Made by a program: the position numbers and the translations under genes. Source: an uncultured Mucilaginibacter sp. (GTDB lineage Bacteria > Bacteroidota > Bacteroidia > Sphingobacteriales > Sphingobacteriaceae). Taken from it: a stretch of 64,000 nt of DNA. The stretch covers positions 30,177 to 94,176 of the forward strand of contig NZ_CAMLHX010000011.1 of assembly GCF_946479965.1 (NCBI RefSeq), given 5' to 3'. Shown here piece by piece: positions 16,835 to 25,878 of this stretch. The notes under the pieces were generated by a model that was given only the letters and a program-made list of their open reading frames with translations, was not told the DNA's origin and did no database searches. Every line of letters starts with the position of its first letter. Within the stretch, counting starts at the first letter, position 1.

Positions 16835-17392
16835 TTATTCTGCGCCTTCTTCGGTTTCAGCAGCAGCTTCAGTTTCTGTAGCGGCTTCAGTTTCTTCAAC
16901 AGCCGGAGCTTCTTCTTCAACTTCTTCGGCAACCGGAGTGTTCTTAGCAGCAATAGCAGCAGCTTTATCAGCATTACGTTTAGCTTCAGCAGCTAAAGCA
17001 GCTTTACGTGCTTCATCTTTTGCAGAAACTAAATCTGATTTTTTACCGGTGATCTTTCCGTCTTTTTGATCGGTCCATGCTGCAAATTTCTCGTCAGCTT
17101 GTTCCTGGGTTAAAGCGCCTTTTTTAACGCCGCCCTCTAAGTGTTTTTTGTATAAAACGCCTTTGTAAGACAAAATTGCACGACAAGTATCAGTTGGCTG
17201 TGCGCCGTTGTTTACCCAATCAAGAGTTTTTTCAAAATTAATGTCAATTGTTGCAGGGTTGGTGTTTGGGTTATATGAACCTATACGCTCAATAAAACGA
17301 CCATCGCGAGGTGCGCGTGCGTCTGCCACTACAATGTAGTAAAAAGGTTTTCCTTTTTTACCGTGTCTTTGCAATCTGATCTTAGTTGCCAT
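16835..17392 (-). CDS. rpsP: 30S ribosomal protein bS16 with long acidic/alanine-rich tail
   Basis: 185 residues. Residues 1-80 are canonical S16: [62 protein letters not shown]. The remaining hundred residues are a low-complexity tail rich in Lys, Ala and Glu, ending in a Glu/Ala-rich stretch ([20 protein letters not shown]). Such tails are common in Bacteroidetes S16; most other bacteria have about 80-90 residues in total. It heads the rpsP-rimM-trmD-rplS order. Confidence 0.97.
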   Translation of the reverse strand: MATKIRLQRHGKKGKPFYYIVVADARAPRDGRFIERIGSYNPNTNPATIDINFEKTLDWVNNGAQPTDTCRAILSYKGVLYKKHLEGGVKKGALTQEQADEKFAAWTDQKDGKITGKKSDLVSAKDEARKAALAAEAKRNADKAAAIAAKNTPVAEEVEEEAPAVEETEAATETEAAAETEEGAE

Positions 17393-17448
17393 TTCTTATT
17401 CTTTTTTATGTGTCCAACATTCCCCCGGAGTTTCTTTCAGCGGGGACG

Positions 17449-17456
17449 CAAAGGTA
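17449..17456 (-). promoter_or_regulatory. -7 element TACCTTTG of the rpsP promoter
   Basis: A perfect TAnnTTTG 56 nt before the rpsP ATG. The same octamer precedes fumC. The intervening leader has a GC-rich CCCCGCTGAAAG...CCGGGG stretch that could fold. Confidence 0.55.
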
Positions 17457-17600
17457 AGAAAATTTATTTTATATTTTAATTAACGTTTAGCTTATTTTAT
17501 TTGATTCTGAACGCATTAGTGTTTGATGACTTCTATCAGTATTTCCTTTATTTAAGAAACATTTAATATTGCATCCTGTTAAGGTAAGAAAACTAAAAAT

Positions 17601-18452
17601 ATGAAATGGTTCGGCGGTAAGCAAAGTAGCGACTACGAAGAGAGCAGCGGCGGCGGCCGCGGAATGTTATTTGGCGGAGGTATACTTGGCTTAATTGGCG
17701 CTGCCATCTATTTCTTTACCGGTATTGACCCCGGTCAGATCTTAAATCAATCCGGCAATTCCGACCAAATAATTACACAACCCGGCGCCAGCGATAGTCG
17801 CGAAAAACAATTTGCGCGTGTGATATTTGAAGGTACAACCATAGTTTGGGACAGCCTTTTCAATACCATGGGCCAGCAATACGAGCACCCAATTTTACAT
17901 GTTTTTACTGATGAGGTAAATGCCGAAGGCTGTGGGTACGCATCGTCAGCAACAGGGCCATTCTACTGCCCTGCTAATGGACGGGTTTATTTAGACCTTT
18001 CATTTTTTCAGGAACTTGCCAACAAATTTGGCGCTCCCGGCGAAGCGGCAAGCGCTTACGTAATAGCGCACGAAGTTGGCCATCACGTTCAAAACCTGAT
18101 GGGAACATCCGCAAAAATGGATGCCGCACGTAACCGAATGAGCGAAACGGAATATAATAAACTCTCGGTTAAACTGGAGCTGCAGGCAGATTTTTATGCT
18201 GGCGTTTGGGCGCATTACCAGGCGCTTAATCACCACAATAATATTGTAATTGAGCGGGCGGATATCGATTCTGCATTAAACGCTGCCAACCAGATTGGCG
18301 ATGACAGGTTGCAGCAGCAATACCAGGGCCGTGTTACACCGGATAGTTTTACCCACGGCAGTAGTGCACAACGCATGTATTGGTTTAAAAGAGGTTTTGA
18401 CACCGGCGACCTGCGCAAAGGAGATACTTTTGCCAATGATGAGAATGAGTAA
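17601..18452 (+). CDS. Neutral zinc metallopeptidase (YpfJ family)
   Basis: 283 residues, full length for the YpfJ/zinc_peptidase family. The N-terminus is cytoplasmic and Gly/Ser-rich, followed by one membrane helix at about 28-43 (GILGLIGAAIYFF). The extracytoplasmic domain has GCGYASSATGPFYCPANG, DLSFF, and the zinc motif H157-E-V-G-H161-H in VIAHEVGHHVQNL. The conserved KLELQADFYAGVWAH and GSSAQRMYWFKRGF close the domain. It is a predicted membrane-anchored protease; the substrate is unknown. An amidase gene starts 53 nt downstream in the same direction. Confidence 0.9.
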   Translation: MKWFGGKQSSDYEESSGGGRGMLFGGGILGLIGAAIYFFTGIDPGQILNQSGNSDQIITQPGASDSREKQFARVIFEGTTIVWDSLFNTMGQQYEHPILHVFTDEVNAEGCGYASSATGPFYCPANGRVYLDLSFFQELANKFGAPGEAASAYVIAHEVGHHVQNLMGTSAKMDAARNRMSETEYNKLSVKLELQADFYAGVWAHYQALNHHNNIVIERADIDSALNAANQIGDDRLQQQYQGRVTPDSFTHGSSAQRMYWFKRGFDTGDLRKGDTFANDENE

Positions 18453-18505
18453 AATCGATTGCGTCACATTTTCCCTTTATTGCAATAATATTTTACTTTA
18501 GCTGA

Positions 18506-19402
18506 ATGTATAGCCCGCGGAATTTTTTCGGAATAATTCTTTTTGCTTGTGTAGCCCTATGGTATGGCTGCTCGCCTAAAGTAGTACAGCCACCAAAAGC
18601 TGTGCAACCGCCCGATGTGCCGCCCGTACCTTTGGTCGCCAAAAAATATGAGACCACTGATAAGTTTTATACTACCAAAGCGGATTCATTATTAAATATT
18701 CTCAAGCAACAAACACCTGCAATGCTTTATGATAGTACGGGCGCTATCGCGGTACCTTCTGAGTGGGTTGGTTCGGTGAATTTCGGTATTCGCAAAGCTA
18801 ATTTTGTGATACTGCATTACACCGCGCAGGATTCTGTACAGCAAACCTTAAACACTTTTACTGTGCTGCGCACCGAAGTAAGTGCCCATTACGTTATTGG
18901 CAAGGATGGTAAAATATTCCATATGGTGAATGACTATCTGCGATCAAACCATGCCGGTGCGGGTAAGTGGGGCGGCGTTACGGATATGAACAGCAGTTCA
19001 ATAGGTATTGAGATAGACAATACAGGCACCGAGCCTTTTACTGATGCCCAGGTAAATAGCCTCCTGCTTTTATTGGCTCAGCTAAAAAAGGCATATAATA
19101 TACCAACTGCCAATTTTATTGGTCACCAGGATTATGCTCCAAAAAGAAAATCTGATCCCGGATCGTTATTCCCCTGGAAAAAACTAGCTGATAACGGCTT
19201 TGGTCTTTGGAGCGATACAGTAGTGGTGCCCGCGCCGCCAAACTTTGATTATGCTACCGCATTACGTATAATCGGCTACGATACATCCAACCTCACCGCG
19301 GCTATTGTTGCCTTTAAGCGCCATTTTGTACAGCAAGACAGCAACCCGATAATGAGCGAGCTTGATTTGAATGTGCTGTATAACGTTTACAGGAAATTTT
19401 AG
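18506..19402 (+). CDS. N-acetylmuramoyl-L-alanine amidase lipoprotein (Amidase_2)
   Basis: 298 residues. The N-terminus has a hydrophobic stretch ending ACVALWYGC-S, a plausible lipobox. The Amidase_2/PGRP fold follows: FVILH104-YTA gives the first zinc His, SAHYVIGKDGKIFHMV, SIGIEIDNTG, and IGHQDYAPKRKSDPGSLFPW supplies the second zinc His and the catalytic region. It resembles AmiD-type enzymes that cut the bond between MurNAc and L-Ala in peptidoglycan, here probably at the outer membrane inner face. The C-terminal stretch after 250 resembles a small peptidoglycan-binding region. A terminator and repeats follow. Confidence 0.9.
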   Translation: MYSPRNFFGIILFACVALWYGCSPKVVQPPKAVQPPDVPPVPLVAKKYETTDKFYTTKADSLLNILKQQTPAMLYDSTGAIAVPSEWVGSVNFGIRKANFVILHYTAQDSVQQTLNTFTVLRTEVSAHYVIGKDGKIFHMVNDYLRSNHAGAGKWGGVTDMNSSSIGIEIDNTGTEPFTDAQVNSLLLLLAQLKKAYNIPTANFIGHQDYAPKRKSDPGSLFPWKKLADNGFGLWSDTVVVPAPPNFDYATALRIIGYDTSNLTAAIVAFKRHFVQQDSNPIMSELDLNVLYNVYRKF

Positions 19403-19407
19403 CCCCT

Positions 19408-19513
19408 AACCCCCTAAAGGGGGAACGATAGTTTGCTAACCGGCTTCAATAATAAAGGCCACTTTGTGAAGTGACCTTTATTTTATGCTCCCCCTTTAGG
19501 GGGCTGGGGGGCT
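19408..19513. repeat. Inverted pair of CCCCCTAAAGGGGG repeats around a hairpin
   Basis: TAACCCCCTAAAGGGGGA (19408-19425) and TCCCCCTTTAGGGGGCTGGG (19490-19509) are inverted copies flanking the 19451-19484 hairpin. The second copy lies inside the last codons of glnS. Confidence 0.7.
19451..19484. terminator. Bidirectional terminator between the amidase gene and glnS
   Basis: AATAAAGGCCACTT (19451-19464) pairs with AAGTGACCTTTATT (19469-19482) with one G-T wobble, with T or A runs on each side. It overlaps the glnS stop codon by 2 nt. Confidence 0.75.
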
Positions 19514-21162
19514 TTCCATCCATCCTTCAACGTTACCGTGCGGTTAAACACCAGCTTATCGTCGGTTGAAAGTTTATCTAAAGTAAAATACCCTTTGCGG
19601 ATAAACTGGTAACCTCTACCGGCTTCGGCGGTTGCAAGGTCTTGTTCTATGTAGGCGTTCGGAATAATGGTTAAACTTTCTGGGTTGATATAATCTTTAA
19701 AGTCACCCTCCTCGTTTGATGGGTCTTCCACCTTAAACAAACGATCATACAAACGCACCTCGGCAGTTTTTGCATGTGGTACACTCACCCAATGGATGGT
19801 GCCTTTTACATTTACCCCGCTGGTGTCATGACCCGACTTGGAGTTAGGTAGGTAGATACAATGTATTTCTGTAACATTGCCATCGGCATCCTTTTTAAAG
19901 GATTCGCATGTTACTATATAAGCGTTTTTCAAGCGTACGCTCAAGCCAACACCCAAACGAAAGAACTTTTTAGGCGGCTCCTCCATAAAATCCTCGCGCT
20001 CTATCCATAGTTCATTACTGAATGGGATATCACGCCCGCCGTCGCCACCCTCAACTTCGGGGTTGTTTTCGCCGTGCATAGTTTCGGTTTCGCCTGCGGG
20101 ATAGTTGGTTATAACCAGTTTTATCGGATCAAGCACTGCCATACGGCGCCAGGCTGTCTTGTTCAGGTCCTCGCGGATGCAGAACTCCAACAGACTAAAG
20201 TCTATCATGTTTTCGCGTTTGGCTACGCCGATGCGCTCGCAAAACTCGCGGATGGAAGCGGCGGTATAACCCCTACGGCGCAAACCGCTAATGGTTGACA
20301 TACGCGGGTCATCCCAACCATCAACATGCTTTTCATTCACTAACTGCATCAGCTTGCGCTTGCTCATTACAGTGTAAGTGATGTTTAAACGGGCAAATTC
20401 ATATTGCTTGCTTGGGAAGATACCCAGTTGCTCAATAAACCAGTTATACAAGTCGCGGTGCGGGATAAACTCCAGCGTACATATGGAATGTGTTATATTC
20501 TCAATTGCATCCGATTGACCATGCGCGAAATCATACATCGGGTAAATGCACCATTTATCGCCCGTACGGTGATGATGCGCGTGTTTTATGCGGTACATCA
20601 ACGGATCGCGCAGGTGCATATTAGGCGCGGCCAGGTCAAGCTTGGCGCGCAATACTTTTGCACCATCAGGATATTTACCATCCTTCATTTCGGCAAACAG
20701 CTGCAAGTTTTCTTCTACACTGCGGCTGCGGTATTGATTAGGTGTACCCGGCTCGGTTGGCGTTCCTTTTTGAGCCGCTATTTCTTCGGCGCTGCTGTCA
20801 TCAACATAGGCCAGGTCTTTTTTTATCAGTGCTACCGCAAAATCATATAATTGATCAAAATAGTCTGACGCGTACAACTCATTGGCCCACTCAAAGCCCA
20901 GCCAGCGTACGTCATCTTTTATGCTTTCAACATACTCAGTGTCCTCAGTAACGGGGTTGGTATCGTCAAAACGCAGGTTGGTTTTGCCGTTATATTTATT
21001 GGCCAGGCCAAAGTTAAGGCAGATGGATTTAGCATGACCAATATGCAGATAGCCATTAGGCTCTGGCGGAAAACGGGTTAACACCCTGCCGCCGTGCTTG
21101 CCTGCACTTAAATCCTCTTCAACTATTTCTTCTATAAAGTTTAATGATCTCTCTTCGCTCAT
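19483..21162 (-). CDS. glnS: Glutaminyl-tRNA synthetase
   Basis: 559 residues, as in other class Ic GlnRS. The catalytic domain has [20 protein letters not shown] (HIGH motif), LRFDDTNP, and IEFCLREDL-like text near 330. [11 protein letters not shown] is the MSK loop. The C-terminal anticodon-binding beta barrels contain [18 protein letters not shown] and [14 protein letters not shown]. It charges tRNA-Gln directly, so this organism does not depend on the amidotransferase route. The last residues, [10 protein letters not shown], are encoded by a dispersed CCCCCTAAAGGGGG repeat and are probably not part of the ancestral protein. Confidence 0.97.
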   Translation of the reverse strand: MSEERSLNFIEEIVEEDLSAGKHGGRVLTRFPPEPNGYLHIGHAKSICLNFGLANKYNGKTNLRFDDTNPVTEDTEYVESIKDDVRWLGFEWANELYASDYFDQLYDFAVALIKKDLAYVDDSSAEEIAAQKGTPTEPGTPNQYRSRSVEENLQLFAEMKDGKYPDGAKVLRAKLDLAAPNMHLRDPLMYRIKHAHHHRTGDKWCIYPMYDFAHGQSDAIENITHSICTLEFIPHRDLYNWFIEQLGIFPSKQYEFARLNITYTVMSKRKLMQLVNEKHVDGWDDPRMSTISGLRRRGYTAASIREFCERIGVAKRENMIDFSLLEFCIREDLNKTAWRRMAVLDPIKLVITNYPAGETETMHGENNPEVEGGDGGRDIPFSNELWIEREDFMEEPPKKFFRLGVGLSVRLKNAYIVTCESFKKDADGNVTEIHCIYLPNSKSGHDTSGVNVKGTIHWVSVPHAKTAEVRLYDRLFKVEDPSNEEGDFKDYINPESLTIIPNAYIEQDLATAEAGRGYQFIRKGYFTLDKLSTDDKLVFNRTVTLKDGWKAPQPPKGGA

Positions 21163-21169
21163 ATTGCAG

Positions 21170-21200
21170 CAAAAGTAACCTTTTTAGCCGAAAGGGTAAA
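21170..21200 (-). promoter_or_regulatory. glnS promoter: TTTA-N19-TACTTTTG
   Basis: The -33-like TTTA (21200-21197) and the perfect -7 element TACTTTTG (21177-21170) are 19 nt apart, as expected for the Bacteroidetes primary sigma factor. The -7 element ends 7 nt before the ATG, so the leader is extremely short. Confidence 0.6.
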
Positions 21201-21277
21201 GACTGTTGCTTTATCAGGGTGAAACTTAATGAACCGATGAATAAAAGCGCCCGGTAAACGGTAGAGGTGGGTGGCTC

Positions 21278-21322
21278 TGAGCCGGGGTGAGCCACCATGA
21301 GCCCTGTGAGCCACCGTGAGCC
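21278..21322. repeat. Ten-base phased TGAGCC array in the glnS/unknown divergent gap
   Basis: TGAGCC occurs at 21278, 21288, 21298, 21307 and 21317. The repeating unit is approximately GTGAGCCACC. Spacing is one helical turn. It lies upstream of both divergent genes. Confidence 0.65.
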
Positions 21323-21429
21323 ACCCGCAAGATTTTGTCAGCACTTTGGTGGATTGAGCTGATTTCACTCGCTTTAAGGATTGCAAGCATCAATTGATTT
21401 TGTATTTTTAGCCCTATTAAAGCCTTATC

Positions 21430-22932
21430 ATGAAAAAGCTTATTTTCCTTCTGGCCTTTTTGCCCGTGCTTGCGATGGGTCAAAACAACGGCGTTTACCA
21501 GGATTACTTCGAAAAAGTTAGAGACCTTTCTACAGCCATTAAAATAAATGGTCAGTTAAGCGTACTGCAAGTTAATACGGATAACGAAAATTATGATGTA
21601 GTAGCTATAAACGATAAAATGCAGATGGTTTGGCGTACACCAATGGCAGGTTATGCTATGGCGGTTGCCAAATTTAAAGGTAAGATAATTGCCATTGCTG
21701 CAACCGATCACTCCGCTATGCTGGGTAAAAACAATATTTATAAAGCAGTGATTATTGACCCCGCCAACGGGAAAATTGTAACCACCAAAACCATTTACGA
21801 GGGCGCGCCCGAATACATGGATTTCCCGGAAATACTGATCAGCAAAGATAATTTTTGGGGCATAGGCGTAAGGCAGAGCACCTTTAAACGCCAACTGCAC
21901 GTGGCCGCGCCCAGTATATTCGCGCTCATTTCCTTATCAAAGTTCGATAAACAATACCATGACACCAAGGACCTGAATGTTTTTCAGTATGATGAAAGCC
22001 TGAATGTTATAAATACATTCAAGCCCGAAGTTTTACCAACAGCTACCTATGCAGGTATGCAAGTAAACGAGGCCGGCGATGTTTTTGTAGCCTGGTTTAG
22101 CGATGGTAAGAACAAAGGAAACGATGGCGGAGTTAATATACACCGGTATGAATATGGGAAAAAACAACAAGCAGGAACTATAAAAGCTGACATTGGGTTA
22201 CGATCAGAACTTTTTTCTGCTGTTGATGCTATTCAATTCACTACATCGTCTGCTAACCGGTCAAAGATCTACCTCGGGCTCTTTTATACCAACCTCAATA
22301 AAGACCTTGAGTTAGGCATTGGCACCTTTGATTTGGCCAACGGGCAAAAAAAGTTTGTTACCGAAGTTTTTGACCGCGCTCACTTTAAAGCTATTGAAAA
22401 GGAGTATGTTGAATTTAACAATGACCTGCACAACTTAGATTTAGGACGCTCATTGCAGGTGCGGTGTTTTGAAGAGGTAAACGGAGCCTTGGTAATGGCT
22501 GCGACATCGCGTGGTGCCCAATCATCCGCTATAAATAGCTCTGGGATGTGGGTGACCGAGTTGGGGATACTTATTCATGTATACGATCCCGCGCTGACAC
22601 TAAAGTACCGGCAATTTGTGCCCTGCGGGTATTCGTACCCTAGCCGGCGGATACCAATTGCTTATATTTTTACTAACACAGGCAAATTGCACATCCTCGC
22701 TTCAGACAAAACAGGGGCAAATACTATGAACGCGCTTTATTCAGTGCTCGACCTGCAAAGCGGCAAATGGAACAAAATGGAGCGCCTGTCAAAAAAGAAA
22801 ATTGACAACAGCGCTTATGCAGATGGCGGTGCCACCTTATGGTTTGATAACTTTTTCTATGTACCCTATCTTGAACCAAAAGGCTTTACGGGAACTAAGT
22901 ACAATGTAAGCTATCAGCAGAATAGTTATTAA
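21430..22932 (+). CDS. Secreted or periplasmic protein of unknown function
   Basis: 500 residues with a clear signal peptide, MKKLIFLLAFLPVLAMGQ, then a mature domain with no lipobox and no membrane helix. The mature part is rich in alternating beta patterns: GQLSVLQVN, MVWRTPMAGYAMAVAKFKGK, GKIIAIAATDH, VFVAWFSDGKN, KLHILASDK. These recur as in a beta-propeller with roughly six or seven blades, but I cannot assign a named family. It is alone between a divergent glnS and a terminator. Proteins of this layout in Bacteroidetes are usually exported to the periplasm or cell surface. Confidence 0.72.
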   Translation: MKKLIFLLAFLPVLAMGQNNGVYQDYFEKVRDLSTAIKINGQLSVLQVNTDNENYDVVAINDKMQMVWRTPMAGYAMAVAKFKGKIIAIAATDHSAMLGKNNIYKAVIIDPANGKIVTTKTIYEGAPEYMDFPEILISKDNFWGIGVRQSTFKRQLHVAAPSIFALISLSKFDKQYHDTKDLNVFQYDESLNVINTFKPEVLPTATYAGMQVNEAGDVFVAWFSDGKNKGNDGGVNIHRYEYGKKQQAGTIKADIGLRSELFSAVDAIQFTTSSANRSKIYLGLFYTNLNKDLELGIGTFDLANGQKKFVTEVFDRAHFKAIEKEYVEFNNDLHNLDLGRSLQVRCFEEVNGALVMAATSRGAQSSAINSSGMWVTELGILIHVYDPALTLKYRQFVPCGYSYPSRRIPIAYIFTNTGKLHILASDKTGANTMNALYSVLDLQSGKWNKMERLSKKKIDNSAYADGGATLWFDNFFYVPYLEPKGFTGTKYNVSYQQNSY

Positions 22933-22982
22933 AATAACGCGGAATACTGTACTATACCAAACTTACCTCAACAACAAGCATT

Positions 22983-23012
22983 AAAAAAGCCCTTGTTTTT
23001 GGCAAGGGCTTC
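22983..23012. terminator. Bidirectional terminator
   Basis: AAGCCCTTG (22987-22995) pairs with CAAGGGCTT (23103-style complement at 23003-23011), with A and T runs outside. It separates the convergent unknown gene and the enolase-superfamily gene. Confidence 0.8.
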
Positions 23013-23021
23013 ATCTTTTCT

Positions 23022-24290
23022 TTAATCCCACCAGGTTTCGCCTGGCACCATGTATTTTTCTTTAACCAGTTTTTCATTAAGCGTAATGCCGAGACCCGGT
23101 TTACCGTTAAATTGCAGGTAGCCGTCTTTTAACATGTCAATACCATAACCCAATACTTCGGGGTCGCCGTTACAGCTTTTTCCATCCTGGTTTATCGCCT
23201 GGTTCATAAAGGCTTCGTGGCCAACAAACTCGCGTACAGTTGCTGCCCAATGTGCCGAAGCGATTGTAGCTACCGGTCCGGCCACATTATGTGTTACTAC
23301 CGGGATAAAATAGGTTTCGGCCATATCGGCTATCTTCTTCGCTTCCAGTAAGCCGCCGGTCATAGATACATCTATCTCAATTTTATGTACCGCGCCGTTT
23401 ACAATAAACGGGCGGAAATCGTCGCGGGTATACAGGTTTTCTCCGGTTAATATCGGCACCGGCGACTGCTGGGTAAGCCGTACCCATTGTTCGTTATAAG
23501 CGAATGGCAGCGGGTCTTCCAGCCACCATGGCTTCATAGGCGCAACGGCATGGGCTAAGCGTAAGGCGCTGTCAAGATCCATTTCCCAATGTGTATGCAC
23601 AACAATTTCAAAATCGGGACCTACAGCATCGCGCACGTTTTGAAAGCCACGTGCGTTACGCTCCACCTCGTTATTGGATAACATACGGTTATCCAACCGT
23701 TCCCAGTTCTGATCGCGGATATAGTCAACCTTAGCTGCGGTTAATTTCCATTGCTTCATTTTAGCAGCATATTCTGCGCATGAGTCTTTGCTCAGCAAAT
23801 CGCGGGGGCGGGTGGTGCAATAAGCACGAACTTGTTTACGGTGCGCACCGCCGCCTAATATATTATGAACCGGCTGATCGGCCAGTTTACCCAGGATATC
23901 CCACAGCGCCATCTCTACCCCTGTTATGGCATGTTGAGGGATGCCGTGGTTGCCACCGTAGTAGGATGTACGGGTGCTCATTTTAAATAATAAGCGTTCC
24001 AATTCGTATGGATCCTGCCCCATTAATATGGGTTTATAAACCGAATTAATGATGTCTTTTGCACCAAAGCTGTTCTCGTCATGATGGCACTCGCCGATGC
24101 CGATTACACCTGCGTCGGTTTCAATCTTAACCAGCAAGCTTGGCCTGAAACCGATTTTAGTACGAAGGGTTTTAATGTTAGTGATCTTTACCTTGCGAAC
24201 ATTGGGCGATGCCATCAGATCAAGATAGGGCATAAACACTGCTGCCGCGCCGGCAACAGCCATCTTTTGGATAAAGCTGCGTCTTCTCAT
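23022..24290 (-). CDS. Exported mandelate racemase/enolase-superfamily enzyme
   Basis: 422 residues. The N-terminus MRRRSFIQKMAVAGAAAVFMP has the twin-arginine pattern, so it is probably a Tat substrate exported folded. The enolase-superfamily capping domain is followed by a TIM barrel with AAKVDYIRDQN (catalytic Lys), IVVHTHWEMD, WLEDPLPF and ILTGENLY (metal-binding acids), and PVVTHNVAGPVA (catalytic His). That order is like D-galactonate dehydratase/RspA relatives, which remove water from sugar acids. The precise substrate is not predictable. A promoter with TATATTTG lies about 58 nt upstream. Confidence 0.87.
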   Translation of the reverse strand: MRRRSFIQKMAVAGAAAVFMPYLDLMASPNVRKVKITNIKTLRTKIGFRPSLLVKIETDAGVIGIGECHHDENSFGAKDIINSVYKPILMGQDPYELERLLFKMSTRTSYYGGNHGIPQHAITGVEMALWDILGKLADQPVHNILGGGAHRKQVRAYCTTRPRDLLSKDSCAEYAAKMKQWKLTAAKVDYIRDQNWERLDNRMLSNNEVERNARGFQNVRDAVGPDFEIVVHTHWEMDLDSALRLAHAVAPMKPWWLEDPLPFAYNEQWVRLTQQSPVPILTGENLYTRDDFRPFIVNGAVHKIEIDVSMTGGLLEAKKIADMAETYFIPVVTHNVAGPVATIASAHWAATVREFVGHEAFMNQAINQDGKSCNGDPEVLGYGIDMLKDGYLQFNGKPGLGITLNEKLVKEKYMVPGETWWD

Positions 24291-24348
24291 TAGAATAAAC
24301 GATAATAATATATAATTGGTTAGCGGCCTGATGGACAGACCCGATAGC

Positions 24349-24378
24349 CAAATATATTATTTATTGTTGAAAGGAAAA
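24349..24378 (-). promoter_or_regulatory. Promoter of the enolase-superfamily gene: TTTT-N18-TATATTTG
   Basis: TATATTTG (24356-24349) is a perfect -7 element, with TTTT at an 18-nt spacing standing for the -33 TTTG. It is 58 nt before the ATG. Confidence 0.5.
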
Positions 24379-24397
24379 GCTAATTTTTGTGAGCCCC

Positions 24398-25018
24398 TTA
24401 ATTACTTTTCAGCTCTGATGCCTGATGCTTTTTGTTAAGAAGCTTTTGAAGTTTAGAAGCTAAAATAGATGACCCTGCACCAATAAGCGCTCCGGCGAAT
24501 ACATCACTTGGATAATGGACGCCTAAATGTAAACGCGAATATCCAACAGCTGTTGCATAGGTATAAGATGGAACGATTACATACCATTTTGGGAAAGCTA
24601 TACTGAGTGAAGTAGCTGTAGCAAAGGCTACTGAGGTGTGGCCGGATGGGAAAGACGGATCGTTACCCTCCGCTTTACCATAAATAAGGTTAGGGTAAGC
24701 TTCGAAAGGGCGTTGCCGTTTAATGGTATACTTTAATACCGTTGCCGCACCCTCGTTAAGCACCAGCGCTCCCGCCATCTGCACGCCCTTCCAGGTAAGT
24801 TCTTTATTGTGCCCGGCAAGGCCGGTAACAATTACGGTGACGGGCGCCGTTACAGCCAATACAGAAACTGATGAGGATAGGTCTCTCCAGGCTGCATCAG
24901 AACTGGAGGGAGGGCCATTAATGCTGTTAAGTATTCTAAGGTCAAGGCTCTGTGCATTGCCAATGTGGGCAACTGACACCAGCAGCAAACTCAACAAAAA
25001 TGATAGAAACGCACGCAT
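24398..25018 (-). CDS. PAP2-superfamily membrane-associated phosphatase
   Basis: 206 residues with signal peptide MRAFLSFLLSLLLVSVAHIGNAQ. All three PAP2 motifs are present: KRQRPFEAYP (KX6RP-like), PSGHTSVAF, and SRLHLGVHYPSDVFAG with the catalytic His pair. The domain carries several hydrophobic helices. The family removes phosphate from lipids such as phosphatidate or undecaprenyl diphosphate, and some members act on small molecules. It is transcribed in one unit after comA, with a 2-nt gap between the comA stop and this ATG. That tight spacing suggests coupled expression rather than a shared pathway. Confidence 0.93.
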   Translation of the reverse strand: MRAFLSFLLSLLLVSVAHIGNAQSLDLRILNSINGPPSSSDAAWRDLSSSVSVLAVTAPVTVIVTGLAGHNKELTWKGVQMAGALVLNEGAATVLKYTIKRQRPFEAYPNLIYGKAEGNDPSFPSGHTSVAFATATSLSIAFPKWYVIVPSYTYATAVGYSRLHLGVHYPSDVFAGALIGAGSSILASKLQKLLNKKHQASELKSN

Positions 25019-25020
25019 TC

Positions 25021-25776
25021 CTACAAGAAATGATCGAAAGTATCGCTTCTGATACCTAAACGCAGAGTTTCCAATGGGATCACGTCATTAGGAGCAATAT
25101 TGCCCAAACTTACATTGGCACCCACCAGTTTAATGAACCAAACCTGCTGCGGTTTTTGCGGAGCTTCCCAGATTATGGTTTGCTCAGGTATTTGGGTGAG
25201 TATCTCGTCTACCAAACCCTGGCGCACCTCGCCTGAGTCGCGGTAGATGCCAACGTTGCCACTTTCGCGGGCCTCGGCAATAACCTTCCATGATCCGGCT
25301 TCTATTTCGGCCTTCATCAGTTGGATCCATTTGTAAGGGGCGAATATCTTTTGCACATCCTTTGAGCCAACTTCGGATATTACGGTTACTTGTTTAGAGA
25401 GCTCGGTAATATATTTACACTTTTCTTCGTGTGTTATTTCGATAGATCCATCAGATACTTCGGCATAAGCCAGCCCATATTTATCCAGCAGGCGGCGATA
25501 ATCATCAAATTGCCCGCGTACTATCATCGCCTCAAATAAAGTCCCACCAAAATAAACGGGGATGCCGGCATCCTTATAAAGCTTAAGTTTTTGATCCAGA
25601 TTAGGCGTAACATATGATGTGGCCCATCCCAGTTTCACCATATCGGTATATGTCCCGGCCACTTCAATAAAATTCTCCACCTCGCGTAAACTAAGGCCCT
25701 TATCCATTACCATGGTTATACCGCTCTCCCTCGGCTTTTGCACTCTATCCGGAAGATTATTGATGGTGTAATTCAT
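25021..25776 (-). CDS. comA: Phosphosulfolactate synthase (ComA family)
   Basis: 251 residues from MNYTINNLPDRVQKPRESG. A longer frame to 25818 is less likely, because family proteins begin near here. ComA adds sulfite to phosphoenolpyruvate to give (2R)-phospho-3-sulfolactate, known from coenzyme M synthesis. Visible family blocks: KPRESGITMVMDKGLSLREV, VKLGWATSYV, IPVYFGGTLFE, AEVSDGSIEI and VIAEARESGNVGIY with an acidic metal site. Bacteroidetes carry ComA relatives although they do not make methane; a link to sulfonolipids is only a guess. It forms a two-gene unit with the PAP2 gene. Confidence 0.88.
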   Translation of the reverse strand: MNYTINNLPDRVQKPRESGITMVMDKGLSLREVENFIEVAGTYTDMVKLGWATSYVTPNLDQKLKLYKDAGIPVYFGGTLFEAMIVRGQFDDYRRLLDKYGLAYAEVSDGSIEITHEEKCKYITELSKQVTVISEVGSKDVQKIFAPYKWIQLMKAEIEAGSWKVIAEARESGNVGIYRDSGEVRQGLVDEILTQIPEQTIIWEAPQKPQQVWFIKLVGANVSLGNIAPNDVIPLETLRLGIRSDTFDHFL

Positions 25777-25878
25777 AAAAAACAACGTGTAGTTTGAGCT
25801 ATACGCGGTAAAAGTCATAAAAAAAACTAAAACCCGAAAGAAGTTTTAGTTTAATTTATGTCAGCATAGCAAAATGCG

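Noticed and set aside
16751..17069. Ser/Ala-rich open frames opposite the rpsP tail
   Set aside because: They are reverse readings of the Glu/Lys/Ala-rich S16 tail.
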